In this document: piece by piece, positions 7,872-15,230 of the stretch
How positions within the stretch are numbered: position 1 is the first letter of the stretch
Layout of the letters: each line of letters begins with the position of its first letter
Source of the DNA: JALYYC01 sp039922495
Lineage (GTDB): Bacteria > Chloroflexota > Dormibacteria > CF-121
NCBI GenBank assembly: GCA_039922495.1
Contig: JBDTEO010000011.1
Coordinates: forward strand, 1 to 64,000
Reading direction: 5' to 3'
DNA: 64,000 bases
The notes under the pieces: model-generated
Seen by the model: only the letters and a program-made list of their open reading frames with translations
Databases searched by the model: none
Told to the model about the DNA's origin: nothing
Position numbers and translations under genes: made by a program

Positions 7872-8780
7872 TTAGCCGAGCAGCTGGAGCTGGACCGGTT
7901 CGGCAGGGGGCTTGGGCCGCCAGGATCGCCGATCACCAACCTGATAGCGGCGCTTCAGGCGGCTAACCGCGTCGGCGACCGGGGCCCGGACGGCCGTCGG
8001 GGCGTAGGCGCCGGGATAGAGCTCCCGGTAGGTCGGCAGCAGGTGCGGATACTCCCGCTGCAGGAACGCGAGGAAGTGCTCCTTGGTGCCTGGCTTGAGG
8101 TAGACGACGTTGGCGAAGACAAAGCAGGCGCCCGCCTCGGCCGCCGCGGCAACCGTCGCCTCCAGCTGGGCGGGCGAGTCGCTCAGCCCCGGGAGGACCG
8201 GGGCTATCCCAACGCCCGCTTCGACACCGGCGTCGACGAGCGCCTTCATTACCTGGAGGCGCTTGCGCGGTGGCGGCGTGCCGGGTTCCGTTTTCGACCA
8301 GACCGCCTCATCGACGGTTGGCACGCTGAAGCAGACGGTCGTGCTCGCCCGCTGGGACAGGTCGACGAGAACGTCCCGATCGCGGATCACCATGGTGCCC
8401 TTGGTGATCAGTCCCACCGGCGTCCGGTAATCGCGGAAGGCCAGCAGGCATTGCCGGGTCAGCCCCCTCGAGCCCTCGATCGGCTGGTAGGGATCGGTCG
8501 CGGTCCCGAACGCCACCTTCTCTCGCTTCCAGCCACGGCTCGAGAGCTCGCGGCGAAGCAGCTCCGCGATGTTGACCTTCACGCCGACCCGAGTGGAAAA
8601 GCCGGCCCCCGGATCGCGGTCGGCCAGCTTGGCGTGCGCGCGGGCAAAGCAGTAGACGCAGCTGTGATAGCAGCCCTGGTAAGGGTTGAGCGACCAATTG
8701 AAGCCCATGTGCGCCACCCGGTTGAGGGCCGATTTGGCGACGATATCGAAGTACTCGGTGCGAGGCACGACCGCTAGCAT
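7872..8780 (-). CDS. Rv2578c-family radical SAM protein
   Basis: About 302 aa. The radical SAM cluster motif is CYHSCVYCF (Cx3Cx2C), preceded by GFNWSLNPYQG and followed by FGTATDPYQPIEG and LITKGTMVIRD, the pattern of the Rv2578c / spore-photoproduct-lyase-like group. These enzymes use a [4Fe-4S] cluster and SAM to make a 5'-deoxyadenosyl radical; for this group the substrate is not established and DNA lesion repair is suspected. A perfect LexA palindrome sits 2 nt upstream of the ATG at 8780. If the TATGCT hexamer at 8781-8776 is the -10 box, translation instead begins at GTG 8768 on a leaderless mRNA. Confidence 0.85.
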   Translation of the reverse strand: MLAVVPRTEYFDIVAKSALNRVAHMGFNWSLNPYQGCYHSCVYCFARAHAKLADRDPGAGFSTRVGVKVNIAELLRRELSSRGWKREKVAFGTATDPYQPIEGSRGLTRQCLLAFRDYRTPVGLITKGTMVIRDRDVLVDLSQRASTTVCFSVPTVDEAVWSKTEPGTPPPRKRLQVMKALVDAGVEAGVGIAPVLPGLSDSPAQLEATVAAAAEAGACFVFANVVYLKPGTKEHFLAFLQREYPHLLPTYRELYPGAYAPTAVRAPVADAVSRLKRRYQVGDRRSWRPKPPAEPVQLQLLG

Positions 8781-8781
8781 A

Positions 8782-8793
8782 GAACATATGTTC
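8782..8793. promoter_or_regulatory. LexA (SOS) box
   Basis: The 12-bp perfect palindrome GAACATATGTTC, read with flanks as CGAACATATGTTCT on the minus strand, matches the Gram-positive/actinobacterial LexA consensus (CGAAC-N4-GTTCG). It abuts the radical SAM start and lies 75 nt upstream of the plus-strand 53-aa ORF, so LexA could repress both. No lexA or recA is in the window. Confidence 0.75.
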
Positions 8794-8868
8794 GTAGCGA
8801 TTGTCGGGGGTATTTTGCGGGTAGAAATCGTAACGTCGGCGGGATGACTCGCCGGCAGGGAGGACACG

Positions 8869-9030
8869 ATGATTCTGTTTGCATGGCGGCTCTACCGGGT
8901 GCGCAAAGCGTTGCAGTTGATCCAGGCCATCCGACGGCGTGACGCCGACCACCTGCTCGGTCGGACCTGGCGCGGCCGGCTCCTCTATCGACCGCTCTAC
9001 CGTCGGTTCGCGTCACGTTTCCTGCGCTAA
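8869..9030 (+). CDS. 53-aa arginine-rich small protein
   Basis: An ORF of 53 aa (MILFAWRLYRVRKALQLIQA, then about 33 more residues ending FASRFLR). About a quarter of its residues are Arg, interspersed with Leu, Tyr and Trp, so it may form cationic amphipathic helices. A clear ribosome-binding site, GGGAGGAC, ends 4 nt before the ATG. It is divergent from the radical SAM gene and shares the region with the LexA box, so it may be SOS-controlled. No family is recognised; membrane or nucleic-acid association is inferred from composition. Confidence 0.55.
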   Translation: MILFAWRLYRVRKALQLIQAIRRRDADHLLGRTWRGRLLYRPLYRRFASRFLR

Positions 9031-9087
9031 TCGATGGCGGTCGGGAGGCCGCGAAAATCCATTGCGCATAATGGAATGCGGCCTCCC

Positions 9088-9864
9088 ATGAATATCCTCG
9101 TCTGCGTCAAACAGATCCCGGACCCGAACGTGCCCGGGAAGCTCGATCCCCAGAGCCACCGGCTGGTCCGAGAGGGGGTCGACCTGGTGCTCGATCCGGG
9201 TGACGAGCACGGGGTCGAGGCGGGCTTGCAGATCGTCGAGAAGGCCGGCGGGGAGGTCACCATCGTGTCGATGGGACCACCCAAAGCGCTCGATGCCATC
9301 CGCAAGGCGCTCTCGATGGGCGGCACCAAGGGCATCCTGATCACGGACCCCGTTCTGGAGAACGCGGACGCGCTCAGCACCGCGCGGGCGATCGCCGCGG
9401 CGGTCAAGAACCAGGCGGTCGATCTCATCATCTGCGGCACCGAGAGCACGGATGGATACTCGGGAGCCGTCCCCGGCCAGCTTGCCGAGTTGCTTGGCTG
9501 GCCGCTCCTCAGCTTCGCCAAGAAGATCGACGTCGGGGACGGCAAAGTGACGATCGACCGGCAGACTGACGACGGCTACGACGTCGTCGAAGCCCCCCTG
9601 CCATCCGTGGTGACGGTCACCGGTGGCATCAACGAAGCGAGGTACCCCTCGCTGCGCGGCATCATGCAAGCCAAGAACAAAGAGGTCAAGCAAGTCTCGA
9701 CCGCCGACCTCGGCCTCGCCGGGCGGGTCGGCAAGGAGGCGCTGACCCAGGCCGTGGTCGCGGTCACGCCCGCCGAGGCCCGTAAGGCCGGCGAGGTGGT
9801 CGAGGACAAGGGTGAGGGCGGCAAGCGCGTGGCCGATTTCCTGGCTGAGTTGAAGGTCATCTGA
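9088..9864 (+). CDS. etfB: Electron transfer flavoprotein beta subunit
   Basis: A 258-aa EtfB/FixA. The start MNILVCVKQIPDP is the classical N-terminus; the central DLIICGTESTDGYSGAVPGQ with LAELLG is the conserved AMP/ADP-binding signature, and the domain ends with the recognition-loop region (NEARYPSLRGIMQAKNK). It passes electrons from acyl-CoA dehydrogenases to ETF:quinone oxidoreductase as a heterodimer with EtfA, encoded next. The upstream in-frame ATG at 9034 is less likely because the family begins at the chosen Met. The acyl-CoA dehydrogenase at 24715-25848 is a plausible client. Confidence 0.95.
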   Translation: MNILVCVKQIPDPNVPGKLDPQSHRLVREGVDLVLDPGDEHGVEAGLQIVEKAGGEVTIVSMGPPKALDAIRKALSMGGTKGILITDPVLENADALSTARAIAAAVKNQAVDLIICGTESTDGYSGAVPGQLAELLGWPLLSFAKKIDVGDGKVTIDRQTDDGYDVVEAPLPSVVTVTGGINEARYPSLRGIMQAKNKEVKQVSTADLGLAGRVGKEALTQAVVAVTPAEARKAGEVVEDKGEGGKRVADFLAELKVI

Positions 9865-9875
9865 TGCGTCAGGAT

Positions 9876-9890
9876 TGCGGGATTCCCGCA
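9876..9890. repeat. Inverted repeat at the etfA start
   Basis: TGCGGG-ATT-CCCGCA forms a 6-bp perfect stem with a 3-nt loop whose last base is the A of the etfA ATG. It may fold over the translation start and adjust the EtfA:EtfB ratio; this is inference from position only. Confidence 0.4.
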
Positions 9891-10852
9891 TGATCTGGGT
9901 CTTCGCCGAGACGGTCGACGGGGCACCGCGACCGGTGGTGCTGGAGTTGCTGACCAAGGCGCGCAGTCTCGGCGACGTCGCGGCAGTCGCGCTCGGGCCC
10001 GGGGCAGCGGCAGCGGCCCCTGCCCTGGGTGCGCATGGAGCAACAAAGGTGTACGTCCATGAGGACCCGGCCTTCCGCGATCTGCTTGCCGTTCCAGCGG
10101 TCGACCTGCTGGCCACGCTGATCGCCAAACACCAGCCTGACCTGCTCCTCTTCGGCATGACCTACGACGGGCGCGACGTCGCCTCTCGCTTGAGTGCCCG
10201 GCTGGGTACGGCGCTGATCGCGAACGCGACCGACGTTGAGCAAAAGGATGGCGGCTTCGCCGTGAGCTCGCCCGTTTTTGGCGGCACGCTGCTGGTGACG
10301 ACACAGGCGCTGGCCAAGCCCCCAACGCTGGTTCTCGTCCGCCCCAAGGCCTTCACCGCCGAGGCGGGCGACGGCGCGACCGCTCAGGTCGAGACCCTGA
10401 CCGACCCCGTTGACAGCAGCAAGCCGGCGCCGCGGGTGCTGAAACGGGAGAAAGAGCAGGCCGCAGGGCCTCGCCTGGAAGACGCCGCCGTGATCGTCAG
10501 CGGCGGGCGTGGCCTCGGGGGTCCCGAGAACTTCGCGATGCTCGACGAGCTGGCCGCGGAGCTGGGGGCGGCGGTCGGCGCCAGCCGGGCGGTCGTCGAT
10601 GCCGGATGGAAACCGTACGCGATGCAGATCGGCCAGACGGGCAAGACGGTCAAGCCCACCGTCTACATCGCGATCGGGATCTCGGGCGCGATGCAACATA
10701 CGGTCGGTATGAAGGGCGCCAAGACGATCATTGCCATCAACAAGGACCCGGAAGCCCCGATCTTCAAGCTGGCGGACCTGGGCGTGGTCGGCGACGTTCA
10801 CAAGGTGGTCCCCCAGTTGATCCAGGAAGTGCGCGCTCGTAAAAAGAAATGA
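9890..10852 (+). CDS. etfA: Electron transfer flavoprotein alpha subunit
   Basis: A 320-aa EtfA/FixB. The N-terminal half starts IWVFAETVDG. The C-terminal FAD domain shows VSGGRGLGGPENF and the diagnostic QIGQTGKTVKPTVYIAIGIS followed by GAMQHTVGMKGAKTIIAINK, which bind FAD. It works with EtfB in electron transfer from flavin dehydrogenases. The start MIWVFAE is 25 nt after etfB and overlaps a small hairpin. Its stop overlaps the start of the Mca-like amidase by 4 nt, so the amidase is translationally coupled to the ETF operon. Confidence 0.95.
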   Translation: MIWVFAETVDGAPRPVVLELLTKARSLGDVAAVALGPGAAAAAPALGAHGATKVYVHEDPAFRDLLAVPAVDLLATLIAKHQPDLLLFGMTYDGRDVASRLSARLGTALIANATDVEQKDGGFAVSSPVFGGTLLVTTQALAKPPTLVLVRPKAFTAEAGDGATAQVETLTDPVDSSKPAPRVLKREKEQAAGPRLEDAAVIVSGGRGLGGPENFAMLDELAAELGAAVGASRAVVDAGWKPYAMQIGQTGKTVKPTVYIAIGISGAMQHTVGMKGAKTIIAINKDPEAPIFKLADLGVVGDVHKVVPQLIQEVRARKKK

Positions 10853-11703
10853 CCGCGGAGCCGCTCAGCCTCCTCGCGGTCAAGCCGCATCCCGACGATG
10901 AGGCGATCACGATGGGCGGCACGCTTGCCCGCTACAGCGCCGAGGGCATCCGAACCACGCTGGTCACGGCGACCAGGGGCGAGGTCGGCGAGATCCTGGA
11001 CAAGGACCTCGACCCGGTGGAAGCGGCGCCCCGGCTGGCGACCATCCGCGAGGCGGAGCTTCGGGAAGCCTGCAAGATCATGGGAGTCGGCGAGCTGGCG
11101 TTTCTCGGCTACGAGGACTCCGGCATGGCCGGCTCTCCACGTAACCGTGAGCCAGGGACGTTCTGGACGGCCGACGAAGAAGAAGCCATCGGGCGGCTCA
11201 TCCAGGTGATCCGTCGGGTCCGGCCGCAGGTGATCGCGACCGAAAACGAGTTCGGAGGCTACGGGCATCCGGACCATATCAAGACTCACCGAGTCGCCGC
11301 GATGGCCTTTTTCTACGCGGACGACGTGAAGCGTTTCCCGGGTGGCGACGCCTTCCGGCCAAGCAAGCTCTACTACAGCGCGTTTCCCAAGTCCGTCGGC
11401 AGGCAGATGGCGGAGGCGATGAAACGCGCCGGAGTGGAGAACCGGTGGGGCGATGACGGTGAGCCCCCGCCGTTCGCCGTCGGCGACGAGCGGGTCACCA
11501 CCTGGCTCGACGTCAGTCCGTACATCGAGATCAAGATCCGGGCGATGCAGGCGCACAAGACGCAGATCCCACCGGACAGCTGGTTCATGAAGATCCGCGA
11601 TGTGCTTGGGCCGGCGGCCTGGTCGCGCGAAGCCTACGAGCGTGTGCGATCGAGCGTCGACACACCGCTGCCGGAGGACGACCTTTTCGCCGGCCTTCGG
11701 TGA
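10849..11703 (+). CDS. LmbE-family mycothiol conjugate amidase-like deacetylase
   Basis: A 284-aa LmbE-fold zinc hydrolase. AVKPHPDDEA supplies two metal ligands and GGYGHPDHIKTH the third His. The following TRGEVGEILDKDL and the long C-terminal region with MQAHKTQIPPDSWF resemble Mca (mycothiol S-conjugate amidase) and MshB more than the other LmbE gene in this window. Mca cleaves thiol-xenobiotic conjugates to mercapturates in Actinobacteria. Whether this host makes mycothiol is unknown, so the exact substrate is inferred. Overlaps etfA by 4 nt and Sir2 by 4 nt. Confidence 0.82.
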   Translation: MTAEPLSLLAVKPHPDDEAITMGGTLARYSAEGIRTTLVTATRGEVGEILDKDLDPVEAAPRLATIREAELREACKIMGVGELAFLGYEDSGMAGSPRNREPGTFWTADEEEAIGRLIQVIRRVRPQVIATENEFGGYGHPDHIKTHRVAAMAFFYADDVKRFPGGDAFRPSKLYYSAFPKSVGRQMAEAMKRAGVENRWGDDGEPPPFAVGDERVTTWLDVSPYIEIKIRAMQAHKTQIPPDSWFMKIRDVLGPAAWSREAYERVRSSVDTPLPEDDLFAGLR

Positions 11704-12479
11704 CCCGCCCGGCCGGTGCCATCGAGCAGGCGTCGGAGTTGCTCGCGGGAGCCCGGACCGCGATCGCGTTCACCGGGGCGGGGGTCTCGGTCGAGAGCGG
11801 CATCCCGCATTTCCGTGGGGCGGGCGGGCTCTGGACCCAGTTCGACCCCTACAAGGTCGCCCACATCAAGACGTTTCGGGAGGATCCGGCCCAGTATTGG
11901 ACCTACAGCCTGCACCACCGCCGGCCTGGGGCGCAGCCGAACCCCGCCCACGGCGCGCTCGCTGAGCTGCAGCGAGGCGGTCGCCTCGGCCCGGTCATCA
12001 CCCAGAACACCGATGGGCTGCATCAGCAGGCGGGTAGTACCGAGGTGATCGAGCTGCACGGGTCCTCCAAGGGCGTTGTCTGCCTCGACTGCAACGCGCG
12101 CTTTCCGCGTGACGAGGTCGACGCCATCAATCAACGCCACTGCCCGCCACCCTGCCCCGGTTGCGGCAGTCCGTATCTCAAGCCAACCGTGGTTCTGTTC
12201 GGTGAGCCGCTCCCGGTCGAGGCACTCAACCGGGCCCAGGCCGCGGCCCGCGAGGCGGACCTCGTACTGGTGGTGGGCAGCTCGATGCAGGTCTATCCGG
12301 CGGCCGGCATCCCGCGGTTGGCGCTGGAGCATGGGGCCGATCTCTGCATCGTCAACGCCGAGGCGACGCCGCTCGACGACGTGGCTCGAGTCGTGATCCA
12401 CGGCAAAGCCGGCGAGGTCCTTCCGCAGATCGCCCGGCCGCGTGGCGATCAGCCCGCATCGCTCACCGGGAAGGCCTGA
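11700..12479 (+). CDS. cobB: Sir2-family NAD-dependent protein deacylase
   Basis: A 259-aa sirtuin. The NAD-binding GAGVSVESGIPHFRG, TQNTDGLHQQAG with the catalytic His in ELHGSS, and the zinc site CLDCNAR with a second CPGCGSP are all present; VGSSMQVYPAAG is the late Rossmann motif. It removes acetyl or other acyl groups from lysines using NAD. In bacteria the classical target is acyl-CoA synthetase, which fits a region rich in acyl-CoA genes, though this link is inferred. GTG start overlapping the previous stop; its 3' end overlaps a convergent zinc-ribbon gene by 31 nt. Confidence 0.92.
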   Translation: MTRPAGAIEQASELLAGARTAIAFTGAGVSVESGIPHFRGAGGLWTQFDPYKVAHIKTFREDPAQYWTYSLHHRRPGAQPNPAHGALAELQRGGRLGPVITQNTDGLHQQAGSTEVIELHGSSKGVVCLDCNARFPRDEVDAINQRHCPPPCPGCGSPYLKPTVVLFGEPLPVEALNRAQAAAREADLVLVVGSSMQVYPAAGIPRLALEHGADLCIVNAEATPLDDVARVVIHGKAGEVLPQIARPRGDQPASLTGKA

Positions 12480-12769
12480 CCGCAGCTCGGGCAGACGATC
12501 AGGGTCTGATTCGCCGGGGCACTGAAGAGCGCCTCGCAGCCCGGACAGGCAAACTCGCGAGTCGGGTTTTCCAGGAGCGCGCGTTCCTCCGCCATCGCGG
12601 CGGGGACCTCGCCGAGGTCCAGGGCGGGGCTACCGCACTCGGTGCAACGGTAGAGCGGCGCGTCGATGACCTTGAAGTCCTGGTAGCGGCCGAGCGTGTC
12701 CACGAACACGGACGCGTTCCAGAGCTCGAAGCGGCCGGCGGCGCAGCCGTTCGGACAGGCGAGGAACAT
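12449..12769 (-). CDS. Multi-zinc-ribbon protein, unknown function
   Basis: A 106-aa protein with three pairs of Cys knuckles: CPNGC (near residue 5), CTECG (near 42), then CPGC (near 74) and CPSCG (near 93). The pattern suggests two treble-clef or rubredoxin-like zinc ribbons. It is adjacent to and shares one base with the aminotransferase stop/start (12769), so it may be the last gene of that short operon. No named family is recognised; a nucleic-acid or protein adaptor role is only a guess. Confidence 0.7.
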   Translation of the reverse strand: MFLACPNGCAAGRFELWNASVFVDTLGRYQDFKVIDAPLYRCTECGSPALDLGEVPAAMAEERALLENPTREFACPGCEALFSAPANQTLIVCPSCGQAFPVSDAG

Positions 12770-13944
12770 CAGACGGGGGCCGGCTGGAGCCGCTTCAGGC
12801 GCTCGGCCGCGCGCCGGAGCGTCTCCATCTTCTTGGGAAAGGAAAACCGGATCTGCCGGCGGCCGCGCTCCGGATCCAGGTAGAAACTGCTGCCCGGGAC
12901 CGTCGCCAGGCCGATCTCCCGGACCATTCGGTGCGCCAGGGAGACGTCCGTTTCGTTGAAGGCGCCGATGTCCGTCATCACGTAATAGGCGCCGTCCGGT
13001 GGATAGCTCTTGAAGCCAGAGCCGTCGAGGATCTCGAGGGTGAAGTCCCGACGCTCTCGGTAGGCGTTCAGCAGGTCGACGTAATACTGGTCGGGAAAGG
13101 CCAGCGCGGTGGCGGCGGCCACCTGCAGGGGATGCGGCGCCCCGACGGTGACGAAATCATGGACCTTGCGGATGGCATTGGTCATGCCCGCGGGTGCGAT
13201 CGCATAGGCAAGCCGCCAGCCGGTGACGCTGTAGGTTTTCGACAAGCCGCTGATCGTGATGGTGCGGTCGCGCATGCCGGCGAGGGTGGCGATGCTGATG
13301 TGCTCGCCGCGGTAGACAAGGTGTTCGTATATCTCGTCCGTGATTGCCAGCACGTCGAATTCCTGGCAGAGCCCGGCGATGAAGGCCAGCTCGTCGCGCG
13401 AGTAGACTTTTCCGGTCGGATTGTGCGGCGTGTTGACGACGATCGCGCGGGTCCGCGAACTGAACGCCTTCCGCAGGCGCTCACGGTCGAACTCCCAGTC
13501 GGGCGGGTCGAGCGGCACCACCACCGGCGTTGCGCCGGAGAGGATGCAGTCGGGACCATAGTTCTCGTAGAAAGGCTCGAAGATGATCACCTCGTCCCCC
13601 GGATCGACCAGCGCGAGGATGCTCGAGAGCATCGCCTCGGTGACCCCGCAGCAGACCGTGATCTCGGTTTCCGGGTCGATCGCGAGGCCACGAAAGTGGG
13701 CGGTCTTGGCGGCGATCGCGTCCCGCATGCCCTTCGATCCCCACGTGATGGCGTACTGGTTGAAGTCTTCCTGGATCGCGTCCACCGCCGCGGCTTTCAG
13801 CGCCGCCGGGGCGGCGAAGTCGGGAAAGCCCTGGGCGAGGTTGACGCAGTCGGTGCCGTGCGCCGCCATGCACATCCGCGTCATCTCGCGGATCACCGAT
13901 TCGCCGAACAACTGCGACTTCTTCGAACTGAAATCTCGAGGCAC
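12769..13944 (-). CDS. Class I/II PLP aminotransferase
   Basis: A 391-aa fold-type I aminotransferase of the aspartate/kynurenine-glutamine transaminase K type. Visible are NLAQGFPDF near the start, TPHNPTGKVY, the ITDEIYEHLVY block with the PLP Asp and Tyr, the Schiff-base Lys in ITISGLSKTYSVTGWRL, and a C-terminal RIRFSF-like segment (RQIRFSFPKK) carrying the substrate-carboxylate Arg. Close relatives act on aromatic, glutamine or methionine keto acids. With kynurenine genes 20 kb away a kynurenine aminotransferase role is possible but unproven. GTG start (VPRDFSSKK) chosen from family length. Confidence 0.88.
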   Translation of the reverse strand: MPRDFSSKKSQLFGESVIREMTRMCMAAHGTDCVNLAQGFPDFAAPAALKAAAVDAIQEDFNQYAITWGSKGMRDAIAAKTAHFRGLAIDPETEITVCCGVTEAMLSSILALVDPGDEVIIFEPFYENYGPDCILSGATPVVVPLDPPDWEFDRERLRKAFSSRTRAIVVNTPHNPTGKVYSRDELAFIAGLCQEFDVLAITDEIYEHLVYRGEHISIATLAGMRDRTITISGLSKTYSVTGWRLAYAIAPAGMTNAIRKVHDFVTVGAPHPLQVAAATALAFPDQYYVDLLNAYRERRDFTLEILDGSGFKSYPPDGAYYVMTDIGAFNETDVSLAHRMVREIGLATVPGSSFYLDPERGRRQIRFSFPKKMETLRRAAERLKRLQPAPV

Positions 13945-13950
13945 GACGCA

Positions 13951-13956
13951 TAGAAT
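13951..13956 (+). promoter_or_regulatory. -10 box of class V aminotransferase, leaderless type
   Basis: TAGAAT ends 6 nt before the GTG start at 13963, with no Shine-Dalgarno sequence in the gap; transcription would begin at or next to the start codon. Confidence 0.55.
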
Positions 13957-13962
13957 GCCAGA

Positions 13963-15132
13963 GTGTTGACCGTGCCGCGGCAGCCGGACGGGGTCGCCGA
14001 GTTCCGCAGCCAGTTCCCGATCTTCGAGCAAAAGATCTACCTGAGCAGCTGCTCCCAGGGCGCGCTGGCGCGCCCGGTCGAGGCGGCCGTGCAGGCGTTC
14101 ATCGAGTCCTGGCATGCGCACGGGAATCCCTGGGAAATCTGGGTCGGCGAGATGGAAAAGCTCCGGGCGCAGTTCGCCCGGCTGATCAACGCCCGGCCGG
14201 CGGAGGTGGCGGTCACCTACTCGGTCTCGACGGCGCTCAACTCGCTGGCGAGCGCCATGAGCTACCAGCCGCGCCGTTCGGTCGTGACGAGTGATTTCGA
14301 CTTCCCGACCATGGGCCACATCTGGATGGCGCAGGAGCGCCGTGGCGCGCGCATCCGATTTGCCAAAGCAGACGGCCGACGTCTGCCCCTGGCGTCCTTC
14401 GAGGACGTCGTAGACCAGGACACGGCGCTGGTGGCGACCACCCACGTTTGCTACAAGAACGGCTTCAAGACCAATCCGAGCGCGCTGGCCGAACTGGCCC
14501 ACGAGCGTGGCGCGCTCCTCTTGATCGACGCCTACCAGAGCATGGGCACCCAGCCGATGGACGTGAAGGCGCTCGACCTCGACTTCCTCACCACAGGGGC
14601 GCTCAAGTACCTGCTCGGATCGCCCGGCGTGGGCTTCATGTATGTCCGGGAGGCGCTGATCGACCGCTTCGAGCCGTCCGACTCGGGCTGGTTCGGCCAG
14701 GAAAACGTTTTCGCCTACGACGTCCATCACCTCGAATACGCACGGAGCGCCCGCCGGTTCGAAACGGGATCGCCGCCCATCCCGAATGTCTACGCGGCGC
14801 TGGCGGCCCTGCGCCTGATCGAAGCGGTCGGGCTCGAGCGCATTCAAGCGCACGTGGAGGCGCTGGCCGGCCGCCTGATCACCGGGCTCGAGGGGCGTGG
14901 GCTGGAGGTGCTGACGCCGAGTGCGCCCATGGAGCGCGGTCCCCTGGTGATGGTCGGATCGACCGACGCGCCCAGGCTGGTCGAGGCCCTCGCCCGGGAC
15001 GACATCCTCTGCTCGACGCGCGATGGGGCGCTGCGCGTCTCGCTCCACTACTACAACACCGCCTCCGACGTGGACGCGGTTCTCCAGGCCCTGGACCGCC
15101 ACCCGGGGCTGCTACGGCCGGCCGGCAATTAG
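13963..15132 (+). CDS. Class V PLP aminotransferase (cysteine desulfurase-like fold)
   Basis: A 389-aa fold-type I PLP enzyme of class V. The cofactor Lys is in LTTGALKYLLGSPG, PLP contacts lie in TYSVSTALNSLASA and LLIDAYQSMGT, and ATTHVCYKNGFKTN covers the usual substrate loop. The family includes isopenicillin N epimerase, SufS and kynureninase-like enzymes. No mobile-loop catalytic Cys as in true SufS is obvious, and no fumarate/Fe-S partner genes adjoin it, so the reaction remains open. It is divergent from the class I aminotransferase and precedes the Liv transporter. Confidence 0.82.
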   Translation: MLTVPRQPDGVAEFRSQFPIFEQKIYLSSCSQGALARPVEAAVQAFIESWHAHGNPWEIWVGEMEKLRAQFARLINARPAEVAVTYSVSTALNSLASAMSYQPRRSVVTSDFDFPTMGHIWMAQERRGARIRFAKADGRRLPLASFEDVVDQDTALVATTHVCYKNGFKTNPSALAELAHERGALLLIDAYQSMGTQPMDVKALDLDFLTTGALKYLLGSPGVGFMYVREALIDRFEPSDSGWFGQENVFAYDVHHLEYARSARRFETGSPPIPNVYAALAALRLIEAVGLERIQAHVEALAGRLITGLEGRGLEVLTPSAPMERGPLVMVGSTDAPRLVEALARDDILCSTRDGALRVSLHYYNTASDVDAVLQALDRHPGLLRPAGN

Positions 15133-15146
15133 AAACGGTTAACGAT

Positions 15147-15177
15147 GGTTGCCGTCGGTGCTGCAACCGTGTATAAA
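15147..15177 (+). promoter_or_regulatory. livK promoter with overlapping inverted repeat
   Basis: TTGCCG (15149-15154), a 17-bp spacer and TATAAA (15172-15177) form a good sigma-70-type promoter. The arms GGTTGC (15147-15152) and GCAACC (15163-15168), separated by 10 bp, overlap the -35 box and spacer and look like an operator for a repressor. The transcript would start near 15184, leaving a leader of about 47 nt that contains AGGAGGT. Confidence 0.65.
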
Positions 15178-15230
15178 GAGCGAACACTTTAGGTACGGAA
15201 CGAAAGAGGGAGAGGAGGTCGACGAAGAGG

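Noticed and set aside
13945..15102. Extension of the class I aminotransferase frame to 777 aa
   Set aside because: Antisense shadow of the class V aminotransferase gene in GC-rich DNA; the conserved fold starts at VPRDFSSKK.
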